From: a bacterium
Lineage (GTDB): Bacteria > ARS69
DNA length: 64,000 nt
Direction: 5' to 3'
Assembly: GCA_025774805.1 (NCBI GenBank)
Contig: JALGZR010000019.1
Coordinates: 21,283 to 85,282 of the forward strand
Shown: positions 34,037-43,530 of the stretch, piece by piece
How positions within the stretch are numbered: position 1 is the stretch's first letter
How the letters are laid out: every line of letters begins with the position of its first letter
Translations under genes and position numbers: made by a program
Notes under the pieces: generated by a model
What the model was told of the DNA's origin: nothing
What the model saw: the letters and a program-made list of their open reading frames with translations, nothing else
The model's database searches: none

Positions 34037-35254
34037 ATGAACGCTCGCATCCGGTGCGCGTTGGCCCCGTCCGTTCGCGTCGTCCTCCTGTCCGCGCCGC
34101 TTGCGGCGATCGCCGCCGGCTGCGCGTCGACGGGACCCGACGGCGCGTTTCGGCCTCTGGTCCGGGGGGCGTGTCTCGCGAGTCCCGGCGAGATGCCGGC
34201 CGTGCTGGGATCGGTCGTGGTGGTCGCCCCGGCCGGTGACGGACCGGCCGCGACCGGCCCGCCCGCTCCGGAGGGGAAGGAGCTCGGGGCGCGGCTCACC
34301 GCGATGACCCGCGAGCTCCTGGAACACCGCGGATACCGCTTCGACCCCGAGCGCTCCTCCGTTCGCCTGACGGTTCGGGTGGAGACCGAGGACGCCGGGC
34401 CTCACGCCGCGCGGAAGCTGCCCGAGGTCGGGCTGGAGAGCGGTCTGAATCGTGCCGACGCCGACACCTGGGCCCCTGTCGGGGTCGCCGTCGCCACCCG
34501 GGTCCACCGCCGGAAGGTCCTGCCGGATCGGGCTGGGGAAGGACCGGTGTCGGGGGACCTCACGACTCGCCGCGTGACTCTCGAAGTCCGTCTGCACGAG
34601 ATCCAGGCCTGGAAGGGAGAGGCGCGCTGGACCGGGGGATCCGAGGGTCCGGAGGGCCAGCTCGCCTCCGCGATCCGTCTCCTCGTCTGGCATCTTCCCC
34701 GCGTGAAAGAGGGGGCAAGGGCCTTTCATCCCCTGGAGATCTCCGAGGTCGTCGGTTTCTACCGGGCGCGGTGCGCACAGGGACCGGTGATCTGCCCCGC
34801 TCTTCCGTTCGAGATCCGCTTTCCCGACCTCGAAACCGCGTACCATCAGGGATCCGGCTCCGGAGAGATCGACTGGAGCGAGACGGTCAACTCCCACTCG
34901 ATCTCGCGTCCCGAGCTGCTTCCCGCGTACCTGCGTGTCCTCGAGACCGCGGATCGGGCGCTGCCCCGGGGGCGGCTGAGCCCTGAGGATCCGCTCGACG
35001 CGGAACTCTGGCGCTCGGTCACCCTCTTCGAGCGGGTGCGGGACGCGGCCACGGGCGACGAGGTCCACGTCCGGATCGAGGCGGTCCTCAAGAGCGCAAC
35101 GAATGCCTACGAGGTCCGGAGCTGCGAGGTGGTCCCGCCGCTGGAGGTCCGTCACGTCGAAGCGGAGCTCGCAGAGTGGGACGCGGCCCTGCGCGGATGG
35201 GAAGAGGAAGAGCGGTCGGAGGAAGAAGAGGCCGGGGAGGCCGACGGAGAGTAG
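34037..35254 (+). CDS. Putative lipoprotein, unknown family
   Basis: A 405-residue protein with a lipoprotein signal (lipobox IAAGC, Cys at residue ~29). The mature N-terminal part contains a DUF4136/CsgG-like-looking segment: GSVVVVAPAG, ARLTAMTRELLEHRGYRFD, SSVRLTVRVETED, a common layout of lipoproteins that bind or report on envelope components. The C-terminal part ends in an acidic glutamate-rich tail (EEEERSEEEEAGEADGE). No catalytic motif is recognised. It has its own promoter-like sequence and is followed by a family A repeat, so it is probably monocistronic. Confidence 0.65.
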   Translation: MNARIRCALAPSVRVVLLSAPLAAIAAGCASTGPDGAFRPLVRGACLASPGEMPAVLGSVVVVAPAGDGPAATGPPAPEGKELGARLTAMTRELLEHRGYRFDPERSSVRLTVRVETEDAGPHAARKLPEVGLESGLNRADADTWAPVGVAVATRVHRRKVLPDRAGEGPVSGDLTTRRVTLEVRLHEIQAWKGEARWTGGSEGPEGQLASAIRLLVWHLPRVKEGARAFHPLEISEVVGFYRARCAQGPVICPALPFEIRFPDLETAYHQGSGSGEIDWSETVNSHSISRPELLPAYLRVLETADRALPRGRLSPEDPLDAELWRSVTLFERVRDAATGDEVHVRIEAVLKSATNAYEVRSCEVVPPLEVRHVEAELAEWDAALRGWEEEERSEEEEAGEADGE

Positions 35255-35275
35255 ACTGATTGCGGGTGCCCCCGT

Positions 35276-35353
35276 CCTTCGCCTCTCACCAGGCTCGTCG
35301 CGAGGCCGCGGCGAACCGCTGCCGCAGCAGGGCATGGTGAGAAGCGCAGGCCA
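35276..35353. repeat. Family A repeat
   Basis: Left arm CTTCGCCTCTCACCAGGCTC and right arm TGGTGAGAAGCGCAGGCCA flank GTCGCGAGGC and CGCTGCCGCAGCAG. Compact (78 bp), between the lipoprotein and subtilase genes. No gene inside. Confidence 0.8.
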
Positions 35354-35435
35354 AGGTCGCCCTCGTCCCTTCCCGTGATCTATCATCGCCCGACTCTCCA
35401 CTTTCTGGCCGTCCCGCTTCCGACGGAGTTTTCCC

Positions 35436-38400
35436 ATGACGATGGTCCGATCCGCTCTCGTACCGATCCTCCCGCTCTTCGCAATGGTCCTGACCCTTCC
35501 CGCTCCGGCTCCCTCCACCGAGCCCTCGTTTCCGGCGACGGCGCTTCTGCCGAAGGCCGAGACCGGCGTCGATCGGTTCCTCGCGGAGCACCCGGAGTAC
35601 GACGGCCGCGGCGTGATCGTCGTCATCTTCGACAGCGGGGTGGATCCCGGTGCCCCGGGACTGCAGGTCACGACCGACGGCAAGCCGAAGATCATCGACG
35701 TGATCGACGGCTCGGGCAGCGGGGACGTCGACACCTCGACGCGCCGGCAGCTCGAGGAGGGGACGCTCGACGGCCTCTCCGGACGGCGGCTGAGACCGCA
35801 TCCCGACTGGAGCTGTCCCACGGGGGAGTACCACCTGGGGCTCAAGCCGGCGTACGAGCTGTTCCCGCGCGGTCTGGTGACCCGCCTGAAGGAGAAGCGG
35901 AGAGAGGACTGGGACGAGAGCCACCGGATCGCGGTGGAGACGGCGAACCGGGAGCTCGCCGATTGGAAAGACGCTCACCCCGAGCCGGCGGGTGAGGACC
36001 GGAAGTGGCGAGAGGAGCTGGAGGCGCGTCTCGAGAGGCTGAACGCGCTCGCAGAGGACTGGGACGATCCGGGTCCCGTGTACGACTGCGTCGTGTTCCA
36101 CGACGGGGAGCGTTGGCAGGCCGCGATCGACACCGACGAGGACGGCGACTTCGAGGACGAGACCTCGCTCACGAGTTTCCGCGATGAGCGGCGCTGGGCC
36201 ACGTTCGGAGAAGAGGATCTCCTGAACTACGTGATCAACGTATACAAAGAGGGCGACCTGCTCTCGATCGTCGCGGACGCCGGCGCCCACGGAACTCACG
36301 TGGCCGGAATCGTGGCCGCGCACGACCCCGACCGTCCGGAGATGAACGGCATCGCCCCCGGGGCGCAGCTCGTGACGGTGAAGATCGGCGACACGCGTCT
36401 CGGATCGACCTCGGTCGGGACCGGAGACGTTCGGGGACTCGTCGTGACCCGGCAGCACGACGCCGATCTCATCAACATGTCGTACGGCGGTCCGACCGCC
36501 ATGCCCGACTACGGCCGGATCGACGATCTGCGCGGCGAGATCGTCAACGACGACGGGGTGATCTTCGTCTCGACGGCCGGGAATTCGGGGCCGGCGCTCT
36601 CCTCCGTCGGCGGTCCGGGGGGCACGTCCTCGGCCACACTGGGTATCGGAGCCGCGATCTCTCCTCCGATGATGGCGGCACAGTACTCGGTCCGGGATCC
36701 CTACGACGAACTGCAATACCCCTGGTCGAGCCGGGGTCCCGTGCCGGACGGCTTCCTCGGCGTCGACTTCAGCGCTCCCGGCGCCGCGATCTCTCCGGTT
36801 CCGAACTGGACGTTGCGCGGAAACGCGCTCATGAACGGCACGTCCATGGCGGCGCCCAGCGTCTGCGGGGGCATCGCGCTCCTCCTCTCCGGGATGAAGG
36901 CCGAAGGGGTCCCCTACACGCCGCACACGGTCCGGCGCGCCCTCGCGAACACGGCGCGTCCTCTTCCCGGCATGACGCCGTGGGACGAGGGCGCCGGCAC
37001 GGTGCAGATCGACCGGGCCTGGGAGCATCTCCTCGAGCACGCCGGCCGATCGGACGGGGACGTGCGCTTCGAGATCTCCGTCGCCGCGAAGGCGGGAGGT
37101 CGAGGTATCTACCTGCGCGAGCCCTTCGAGAACGACCGTCCCTTCCTCTCCTCCGTGACCGTCGATCCGGTCTTTCCGGAGGAGGCCGACAATCGCGACA
37201 AGGTCGAGTACGAGACGCGCGTGCTCCTCGAGCCGTCCGAGCCCTGGGTGGAGGTCGCCGACGCCGTCCTCCTCATGCACGGAGGGCGGAGCTTCGACGT
37301 GCGGGTGGATCCGACCGGGCTTCCGCCGGGCGCCCACTGGGCCGAGATCCGGGGCCTGGACGCCCGCGATCCCCGTCTCGGTCCTCTCTTCCGGGTGCCG
37401 ATCACGGTCATCCGCACGCTCCCCTTGGAGGTCGGGTCGGAGTGGATCTACCGGGACACTCTCCGTTTCGTCCCGGGCCAGGTCGAGCGGCGCTTCCTCG
37501 CCGTTCCGTTCGGCGCCACGTGGGCCGACCTCACGCTTCGCCGTCTCGACGACGACACCTCGCGCCGCCTCATCCTCCACACGGTCCAGCTCGTCGAGGG
37601 GGAGGCATATTCTTCCCACAGCTTCCGCCGCTGGATCGGCTTCCGGGAGGACGCGGAGGTCGTCCGCACGATCCCGGTCGTCGGTGAGCGGACGCTCGAG
37701 CTTGCCGTCGCTCAGGACTGGCGAAGTCTCGGGGAGTCGGAGTTCGAACTCGAGGTCGAGTTTCACGGAATCGTGCCGGCCGACGAGCGCATCGCGCTCG
37801 ACGGGGCCGGGATCGCCGTGCCGCTCGACGTGACGGCTCCTCTGCGGAGCGAGTCGCTCTCCCCGTCCGGCTCGCTGAAGACACTGCGGCGCCCGCTCCG
37901 GCCGTCCGAGACCGAGATCCGGGCGCTCGGCCCGGAGCGGGACCGTCTCTCGAAGGAGCGCCAGGTCTACGAGATGATCGCGACGTACGACGTGGCCGTC
38001 GCGGAGAAAGGGGAGTTCTCGGTCGTGCCCGCGATGAGCGCGCTTCCGCACATCGAGGACACGTACGAGTCGCAGCTCTGGATGATCCACGACGCGAACG
38101 GCCGGCGCGTCGCCGTGGGCGCGGGGGGAATCGACGAGACGGTGTCGCTCGACGAAGGCGACTACACGCTGCGGTACCACGTGCGACACGACGATCCGGC
38201 GGCGCTCGAGGCGATCGAGAGCGTGGCCGTGCTTCTCGACCGGAAGCTGGACCCGCCGATCTCGCTCTCCTTTCACCGTGACGCCGCCGCCGCGATGGAG
38301 GACCGGGACCCGTTCGGCACGCGCCGGCTCGCGGCAGGGGAGACGGCCCGTCTCGTGATCGCGGTGCCCGGTCCCGATGCGCTTCCCGAGGAGGCGAAGG

Positions 38401-39284
38401 AGGGGGACATCCTCCTGGGATCGGTGACGTTTGGCGAGAGCGACACCTCGCTGTCCGGATCCGGCCGGAGGCCCGGGGGGTACCCGGTGACGATGGCGGT
38501 GCCTCCCTCCCCGGCCACCCCGGAGGATTCCGACGCCGCCGAGGACGAGGCGGCGGACGAGAGGAGCGAGCTGGAGAAGCTCGCGGAGGAGGTACGCGAC
38601 CTGAAGGTGGAGCGGCTCGAGACGCTCACCGGCGAGGAGAACGTCGAGGCCTTCGACGCGCTCGCAGACGAGATCCTGGACGAGTGGCCGCACCACCTTC
38701 CCGTACTCGTGGCCAAGCTCCGTCGCCTCGATTCCGACGAGGAAGGAGAGAAGAAGGACGCGGGGGCGGTCGTGAAGGCGGCCGACCGGGTGATCGACCG
38801 CGTCGACACGGAGGAGCTCGCGGCGCACTTCGGCGTCACGGTGGACGAGGAGGATCCCGCGGCCCGGGCGAAGCACAAGGAGATGAAGGCGAGGCGGAGT
38901 GCTCTGCGCGAGGCGCTTCGCCGCAAAGCCGGCGCAATCCACGAGGTAGCGCGGGATAGGGCGGCACGATCGGCCGACGGCGCGATCGATCCCGAGGACG
39001 ATCACGTCCGTGCGTTCGAAATCGCCTTCGACGAGTACGACCGGTGGGTCGATCCCGACGACGAGGAGCGACTCGAGCTCGCACTGGATCGGGAGCGATT
39101 GCACGGACGTCTCGGCAGCGCTCTCGCGATGCTCGACCGGCATATCGCCGACGCCGAGAAGCCGGAGCGGGATCTCTACGAGCGGCGGATCGCCCTCCTC
39201 GAAGGGCTCGGCTGGAATCACGCGGCGGAAAGCGGGCGGCGGGACCGTCTCGTGCGGTTCCCACCGGGGATGCCGCCGTTCTAG
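35436..39284 (+). CDS. Large secreted subtilisin-like (S8) peptidase, TPP-II-like
   Basis: A 1282-residue exported serine peptidase with a signal peptide (residues ~1-28). The catalytic triad is complete: Asp66 in VVIFDSGVDPG, His288 in GAHGTHVAG and Ser470 in NGTSMAAPS, with the oxyanion Asn in STAGNSGPAL. The 220-residue insert between Asp and His and the long beta-rich C-terminus are features of tripeptidyl-peptidase II rather than ordinary subtilisins. The last ~250 residues are charged and helical (ELEKLAEEVRDLKVERLETL). No propeptide or C-terminal sorting tail is obvious. Function is probably extracellular or periplasmic oligopeptide degradation. Monocistronic between two repeats. Confidence 0.9.
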   Translation: MTMVRSALVPILPLFAMVLTLPAPAPSTEPSFPATALLPKAETGVDRFLAEHPEYDGRGVIVVIFDSGVDPGAPGLQVTTDGKPKIIDVIDGSGSGDVDTSTRRQLEEGTLDGLSGRRLRPHPDWSCPTGEYHLGLKPAYELFPRGLVTRLKEKRREDWDESHRIAVETANRELADWKDAHPEPAGEDRKWREELEARLERLNALAEDWDDPGPVYDCVVFHDGERWQAAIDTDEDGDFEDETSLTSFRDERRWATFGEEDLLNYVINVYKEGDLLSIVADAGAHGTHVAGIVAAHDPDRPEMNGIAPGAQLVTVKIGDTRLGSTSVGTGDVRGLVVTRQHDADLINMSYGGPTAMPDYGRIDDLRGEIVNDDGVIFVSTAGNSGPALSSVGGPGGTSSATLGIGAAISPPMMAAQYSVRDPYDELQYPWSSRGPVPDGFLGVDFSAPGAAISPVPNWTLRGNALMNGTSMAAPSVCGGIALLLSGMKAEGVPYTPHTVRRALANTARPLPGMTPWDEGAGTVQIDRAWEHLLEHAGRSDGDVRFEISVAAKAGGRGIYLREPFENDRPFLSSVTVDPVFPEEADNRDKVEYETRVLLEPSEPWVEVADAVLLMHGGRSFDVRVDPTGLPPGAHWAEIRGLDARDPRLGPLFRVPITVIRTLPLEVGSEWIYRDTLRFVPGQVERRFLAVPFGATWADLTLRRLDDDTSRRLILHTVQLVEGEAYSSHSFRRWIGFREDAEVVRTIPVVGERTLELAVAQDWRSLGESEFELEVEFHGIVPADERIALDGAGIAVPLDVTAPLRSESLSPSGSLKTLRRPLRPSETEIRALGPERDRLSKERQVYEMIATYDVAVAEKGEFSVVPAMSALPHIEDTYESQLWMIHDANGRRVAVGAGGIDETVSLDEGDYTLRYHVRHDDPAALEAIESVAVLLDRKLDPPISLSFHRDAAAAMEDRDPFGTRRLAAGETARLVIAVPGPDALPEEAKEGDILLGSVTFGESDTSLSGSGRRPGGYPVTMAVPPSPATPEDSDAAEDEAADERSELEKLAEEVRDLKVERLETLTGEENVEAFDALADEILDEWPHHLPVLVAKLRRLDSDEEGEKKDAGAVVKAADRVIDRVDTEELAAHFGVTVDEEDPAARAKHKEMKARRSALREALRRKAGAIHEVARDRAARSADGAIDPEDDHVRAFEIAFDEYDRWVDPDDEERLELALDRERLHGRLGSALAMLDRHIADAEKPERDLYERRIALLEGLGWNHAAESGRRDRLVRFPPGMPPF

Positions 39285-39290
39285 CCCGGG

Positions 39291-39330
39291 CTATCCTGCA
39301 TTTCTCGCCAGGCTCGTTGCGAGGCTGCGG
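39291..39330. repeat. Family A repeat, half element
   Basis: CTATCCTGCATTTCTCGCCA continuing GGCTCGTTGCGAGGCTGCGG: left arm plus inner palindrome, with no right arm downstream. It begins 7 bp after the subtilase stop. Confidence 0.75.
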
Positions 39331-39417
39331 ATAGTCTGCCGCTCGCGGCTTGCTTTCGATCCCCCCGAGGGTCCATCATCCCAACGGCTGCTCTCAGCCG
39401 GAAGGGAGGTCTCTGTC

Positions 39418-40116
39418 ATGCGCATTGCTTCTGTCTTCGCACTCCTGATTCTCGCCTTCGGACCGGCGCACGCCAGCGGGTTCGACCGCGACGGGAATCC
39501 CTTGTTCGGCGACGGCACCATCCGGGATCCGTCGGATCCCGTTGCTCCGCACCCCGGCGTCATGATCTTCGACAACCAGGCCGACTTCCTCGCCGCCGCC
39601 GGCAGCGTGACCACCGAGGATTTCGAGGACGAGCCGCTCGTGGGCGACTGCAGCAGCGGCGCACAGACGTTTCTGTCGTTCGACCACTTCGACGCCACGG
39701 CGACCCCCGCCGCGCTTAAGGTGCTCGGTGTCGATTGCGGCAACGGCAACCACAACACGACCCCGGGCGGCTTCAAGTACCTGTCCGCGGACACGGATCT
39801 CGGGGGCGTCTCCGCCTTCGTGACGCTGTCTTTCAACACGTTCCTCCACGCGTTCGGGCTCTATCTCATCGACATCGAGGCCGGCGGAGGAAGCGTGGAG
39901 CTCACCATCAACGGAGTCCCTTACCTGGTACCAGGGGGCCCGAACGGTGGAGAGAGCTACTTCGGGATCGTGAGCCCGGTCTCTTTCACCGACATCGAAA
40001 TCGCGATCGTCTCGGGCTCCGACAGCCACTACTCGCTCGACGACATCGCGTACGGCGCGGGGCCGGTCGCGGTCGAGGCCGACTCCTGGGGCAAGGTCAA
40101 GGCGATCTATCGCTAG
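39418..40116 (+). CDS. Secreted protein with C-terminal SWGKVKAIYR tail
   Basis: A 232-residue exported protein with a signal peptide (residues 1-19, ending GPAHA). The body is beta-rich and resembles PEP-CTERM-style secreted proteins of unknown role: MIFDNQADFLAAAG, TTEDFEDEPLVGDC, GGVSAFVTLSFNTFLHAFGLYLIDIEAGGG and YSLDDIAYG. It ends exactly with VEADSWGKVKAIYR, the tail shared with three other secreted proteins in this window. ATG at 39418 with GGGAGG upstream; the frame is open from 39010 inside the subtilase gene. Function unknown; probably cell-surface. Confidence 0.78.
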   Translation: MRIASVFALLILAFGPAHASGFDRDGNPLFGDGTIRDPSDPVAPHPGVMIFDNQADFLAAAGSVTTEDFEDEPLVGDCSSGAQTFLSFDHFDATATPAALKVLGVDCGNGNHNTTPGGFKYLSADTDLGGVSAFVTLSFNTFLHAFGLYLIDIEAGGGSVELTINGVPYLVPGGPNGGESYFGIVSPVSFTDIEIAIVSGSDSHYSLDDIAYGAGPVAVEADSWGKVKAIYR

Positions 40117-40365
40117 ACGCCTCGGCCGACCGACGGTCGAGAGTCACCATGCCGGGAAGTGGGCGCGGGGCGGTTCTCCGTGACCGCCTCGTGCCGCCCG
40201 GCAAGCGCTCGGGGAGACGTGTCGGAGGAGCTTGGCCCGCCTTCTGCGCACGGTCCGGAGCTCTCCGGGGAGACCTGCCGGCCGGCCGGCGCGCACCGGA
40301 AGCGGTCGGGTTGTGATGCGGGACCGTACCGTGCGAGAATCGCAGGGTACGGAGGTCGATCGTCC

Positions 40366-41787
40366 ATGCGCTTTCCCGACGGCGCGCTCCCGCGCGGGTC
40401 CCGCCTCTCCACTCCGGTCGTCGCGGCCCTTCTCGCGGCGGTCGCCCCCCTCGGGGCCGCGGAGCACTCCGTCCGCGCCGACGGTCTCGGGGACTTCCCG
40501 ACGATTCAGGCCGCCGTCGACTCCGCGGACGCCGGAGACGTGATCGTTCTCGAGGACGGGGTCTTCACCGGGAACGGGAACCGCGACGTCCGCTTCTTCG
40601 GAAAGGACCTCGTCGTTCGCTCGCGCAACGGGCCCGGCGCCTGCACGATCGACTGCGAGGGGTCCAGTGGGGACCCCCATCGCGCCTTTCGACTCGATGC
40701 CGGGGAGACACCGGCCTCGCGGATCGAGGGGATCACGATCGTCGGGGGCTTCGTCGAGGGTCCGTTCCCCGAGAGCGGCGGCGGCGGCATTCTCATCGCG
40801 TACGGAAGCCATCCCGTCGTGACGGACTGCGTGTTCGACGGGAACCGAACCGGCTTCCAGGGATTCGGCGCGGGACTCCTCGCCTGGGAAGACTGTGACA
40901 TCACGCTGACGGACTGCGTGTTCGTCCACGGGGAGTCGGGCTGGTACGGAGGAGGATTCGTCCTCCGCCGGTTCTGCGACGCGACGGTCGAGAGGTGCAT
41001 CGTTCTGGACAACGAGGCGTTGCACGCCGGGGGAGGCGCCTCGATCACGCGCTCGAACGCCATCGTGAACGACTGCGTCTTCGCGGACAATCGGGTCACG
41101 GAGGCGGGCGGGGGAGGGGTCCTCGTCAAGGCGGAAGCGGAGCCCGTCTTCACGCGGTGCGTGTTCGTCGGCAATCGGGCGTGGGCCGGCGGCGGGATCG
41201 GTCTCGGCAACGATCCGCGCGTCACGCTGGTCGACTGTCTCTTCGACGGCAACGTGTCGCAGGTCGGAGGCGGCGGAGCCATCGAGCTCGACGCGAACCG
41301 CTGCGGGGCCTTACTTACGGGCTGCACGCTCGTGAACAACGCGGCGCCCGGGTGGGGACAGCATCTCTACGTCGGTCCGACGTCCGACGCGACCGTCCGC
41401 AACTCGATCCTCAGTGGGGGGTGCACGGCGATGAACCCCGCTCGCGTGGAGTACGGCGGAACGCTCGACATCGACTGCTCCCTGGTCGAGGGAGGTGAGG
41501 AGGCCGTCTCGGGAGGAGGAACCCTGATCTACGGGCCGGACAACTTCGACGGGGATCCGATGTTCTGCGACCCGGACACCTGCGGCGCCTCTTCCTGGCC
41601 CACCGGGGACTACACTCTCGACTCCCAGTCGCCCGCGACCGCGGGCCAGAGCGGCTGCGGTCTCGTCGGCGCCTTCCCCGTCGGGTGCGGAGCGACTCCC
41701 GTCGAAGGCGGCATCGGGGGAAGATCCTGGGGGCGGGTCAAGGTTCTCTACCGGGGCACGCGGAACCCGCCGTCCGGCGGGGGCTGA
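40366..41787 (+). CDS. Secreted right-handed beta-helix protein with WGRVKVLYR motif
   Basis: A 473-residue exported protein. After the signal peptide (residues ~14-31) it starts with ADGLGDFPTIQAAVDSADAGD, typical of pectate-lyase-like parallel beta-helix proteins, followed by repeated 22-25-residue coils of the form TDCVFDGNRTGFQGFGAGLL, VERCIVLDNEALHAGGGA and TRCVFVGNRAWAGGG. No catalytic site was recognised, so it may bind or cleave glycans or serve structurally. The tail motif SWGRVKVLYR is present but followed by nine more residues (GTRNPPSGGG region). ATG at 40366 with GGAGG upstream. Ends at a bidirectional terminator. The 249 bp before it hold no evident gene. Confidence 0.82.
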   Translation: MRFPDGALPRGSRLSTPVVAALLAAVAPLGAAEHSVRADGLGDFPTIQAAVDSADAGDVIVLEDGVFTGNGNRDVRFFGKDLVVRSRNGPGACTIDCEGSSGDPHRAFRLDAGETPASRIEGITIVGGFVEGPFPESGGGGILIAYGSHPVVTDCVFDGNRTGFQGFGAGLLAWEDCDITLTDCVFVHGESGWYGGGFVLRRFCDATVERCIVLDNEALHAGGGASITRSNAIVNDCVFADNRVTEAGGGGVLVKAEAEPVFTRCVFVGNRAWAGGGIGLGNDPRVTLVDCLFDGNVSQVGGGGAIELDANRCGALLTGCTLVNNAAPGWGQHLYVGPTSDATVRNSILSGGCTAMNPARVEYGGTLDIDCSLVEGGEEAVSGGGTLIYGPDNFDGDPMFCDPDTCGASSWPTGDYTLDSQSPATAGQSGCGLVGAFPVGCGATPVEGGIGGRSWGRVKVLYRGTRNPPSGGG

Positions 41788-41805
41788 GCCCTGATGTGAG
41801 ACTTC

Positions 41806-41838
41806 GAAGCCCCCGGGACCAAGGGGTCTCGGGGGCTT
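41806..41838. terminator. Bidirectional intrinsic terminator
   Basis: GAAGCCCCCGGGACC, loop AAG, GGTCTCGGGGGCTTC: a 15-bp stem with one mismatch followed by T-rich sequence on the plus side. Placed between the converging genes ending at 41787 (+) and 41863 (-). Confidence 0.8.
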
Positions 41839-41862
41839 CTTCCCCAACGACGATCTCGTGCC

Positions 41863-43518
41863 TTACTCGTTCGAGCGATCGACCGCCACCAGGCGCCCGC
41901 CGCCGCTCACGTAGGCGACGACCGACGGGCCGAACCCGTCCCCCCGGTCGACCTGGAACTTGATGGCCGAGAACTCGCCGCCGCCCGAGGGCACGGCGAC
42001 TTCGAGGGCGCGGATCTCTTGCCATTCCGACCAGCCGCCCACGGGATCGCGATCTTCGTCGACCGTAGCGGTCTTCACGCGATAGCGCGACTCGGCGGCC
42101 GTCCAGAGGCCACGGTCGATCCCGAGATCCACGGCCCTCACCGATCCTCCTTCCACCCGGAAGTAGTCGATGGGACAGACCTTCTGGAACCACTCCCGAC
42201 CGATCATGTCGCGCCGTTCGGCGAGCACCCTCGCCACGTAGCTGGCGGCGCTCGGGTTCTGGTACTTCGCTGTCTGGCAGACCGCCTCGAGATGCTCGTC
42301 GCGGAACGCGGTGATGATCTTCGCGGCCCAGTAGCCGTCTTGCTGGGTCATCTTCGCGAAAGCGGTGTTCGGTGTGAGCGGCTTGAATCCGCCCGGGTTG
42401 TAGTACTCGGCGCTCCAGTACCCGACTTCGTCGAGGCCCGCCGGCCGTTCGAGCCGGCGCCAGTCGTCCTCTTTCAGACCGACGGTGAAGAGCCGCCCCA
42501 TTGTCTGCCAGAAGTCGAACCCGTACTCCATCCCGTTCTTGGGGACGGGGCCGTGAGCCCCGTTGCCGAGCGAGCTCGCGAAATCGATCAGATAGTGGCG
42601 TACGAAACGCTTGCCGTCTTCCTCGACGTAGAGGTCGAGGGTGTTGTGCTGCTTCGTGTCGAAGTGGTTGACCCAGCCCGCGAGCAGTCGCAGGCCGCGC
42701 AGATCGCGCCGATCCTCGTGCTTGATCTTGTCGTTGGGATCGTCGCTTCGCCTGCCCTTGTAGTCGAAAGGTCCGACCGGCGTTCCCGATATGAACTTGC
42801 TCGAGATGGCGAGATACTCTCCCGAGGGGGCCTGCTCGACCTCCGCCAGGATGTCGTCGAGATCGGAGCTGGTCATGGTCCGCTCGGTACTTCGATCGAT
42901 CTTGATCTTCACGTTGTCGCCGATCTCGAGGTCGCTTCGTCGGAACGTGACGACGTTGTCGTCCGGAACGTTGTAGCCCGCGGCGTGAAGAATCCGGCAG
43001 ACGATCGCACCGGATCCGCTGGTGAGGCCGGGATACCCCGGAGGATCGAACTTGACCAAGTACACGTCGCCCTTGGCATCACGAATGTTGAAGCCCGGCG
43101 TGACGCCCTCGGTCTTGGCGCTCACGATCGTCCACGGTCCGCTCCGATCGGGACCGGTTCCCTCCCCCGGTCCTTGGGCCACTTCCGCCGGTGTCATGGG
43201 GAAGAGCCCGATCCGGTTGGTGAACCACGTCGAGTTCGGCACTTCGCCGAGCGCGTTGCAGTTCTGCGCCGGGCGCCACCTGTCACCGCCGAGATCGCGA
43301 ATCCAGGTAGAGAAGCGAAAGTTCCGTCGGGTCGGGCGCGTGAGAGTCGAATGAACTTGATCGGCCCGGAGATCCGGATCCCGTTTTCGGGGTTTCGCGA
43401 TGTCGCTCTGGTCGTCGGCGTACCACACGATGGGTTCGTCGGTGAGCTCGTCGGCCGCAACGGCCGTCCCGGCAAAGGAGCCGCAAAGAAGGGCGGCGGC
43501 GAAAAATGCGCGTTTCAT
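41863..43518 (-). CDS. Secreted protein with kinase-like fold signature
   Basis: A 551-residue exported protein with a signal peptide (residues 1-21). The central part has features reminiscent of atypical kinases (HipA/CotH/FAM20-like): a glycine-rich strand GFNIRDAKGDVYLVKFD with a possible nucleotide-binding Lys, a segment LLAGWVNHFDTKQHNTLDLY resembling a catalytic D-x(n)-N loop, and HYLIDFASSLGNG resembling the metal-binding D-F motif. This assignment is inference by pattern. It follows the Omp85-like gene by 12 bp, so the two form one operon and the proteins likely act together in the envelope. ATG at 43518 with AAGGAGG 7 bp upstream. Ends at the shared terminator. Confidence 0.6.
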   Translation of the reverse strand: MKRAFFAAALLCGSFAGTAVAADELTDEPIVWYADDQSDIAKPRKRDPDLRADQVHSTLTRPTRRNFRFSTWIRDLGGDRWRPAQNCNALGEVPNSTWFTNRIGLFPMTPAEVAQGPGEGTGPDRSGPWTIVSAKTEGVTPGFNIRDAKGDVYLVKFDPPGYPGLTSGSGAIVCRILHAAGYNVPDDNVVTFRRSDLEIGDNVKIKIDRSTERTMTSSDLDDILAEVEQAPSGEYLAISSKFISGTPVGPFDYKGRRSDDPNDKIKHEDRRDLRGLRLLAGWVNHFDTKQHNTLDLYVEEDGKRFVRHYLIDFASSLGNGAHGPVPKNGMEYGFDFWQTMGRLFTVGLKEDDWRRLERPAGLDEVGYWSAEYYNPGGFKPLTPNTAFAKMTQQDGYWAAKIITAFRDEHLEAVCQTAKYQNPSAASYVARVLAERRDMIGREWFQKVCPIDYFRVEGGSVRAVDLGIDRGLWTAAESRYRVKTATVDEDRDPVGGWSEWQEIRALEVAVPSGGGEFSAIKFQVDRGDGFGPSVVAYVSGGGRLVAVDRSNE

Positions 43519-43530
43519 CGTCACGCCTCC

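Noticed and set aside
35286-39221. 1311-codon open frame on the minus strand opposite the subtilase
   Set aside because: Composition is the reverse-complement shadow of a high-GC gene (rich in R, H, D, V), without start signals or domains; the plus-strand product has a complete catalytic triad.
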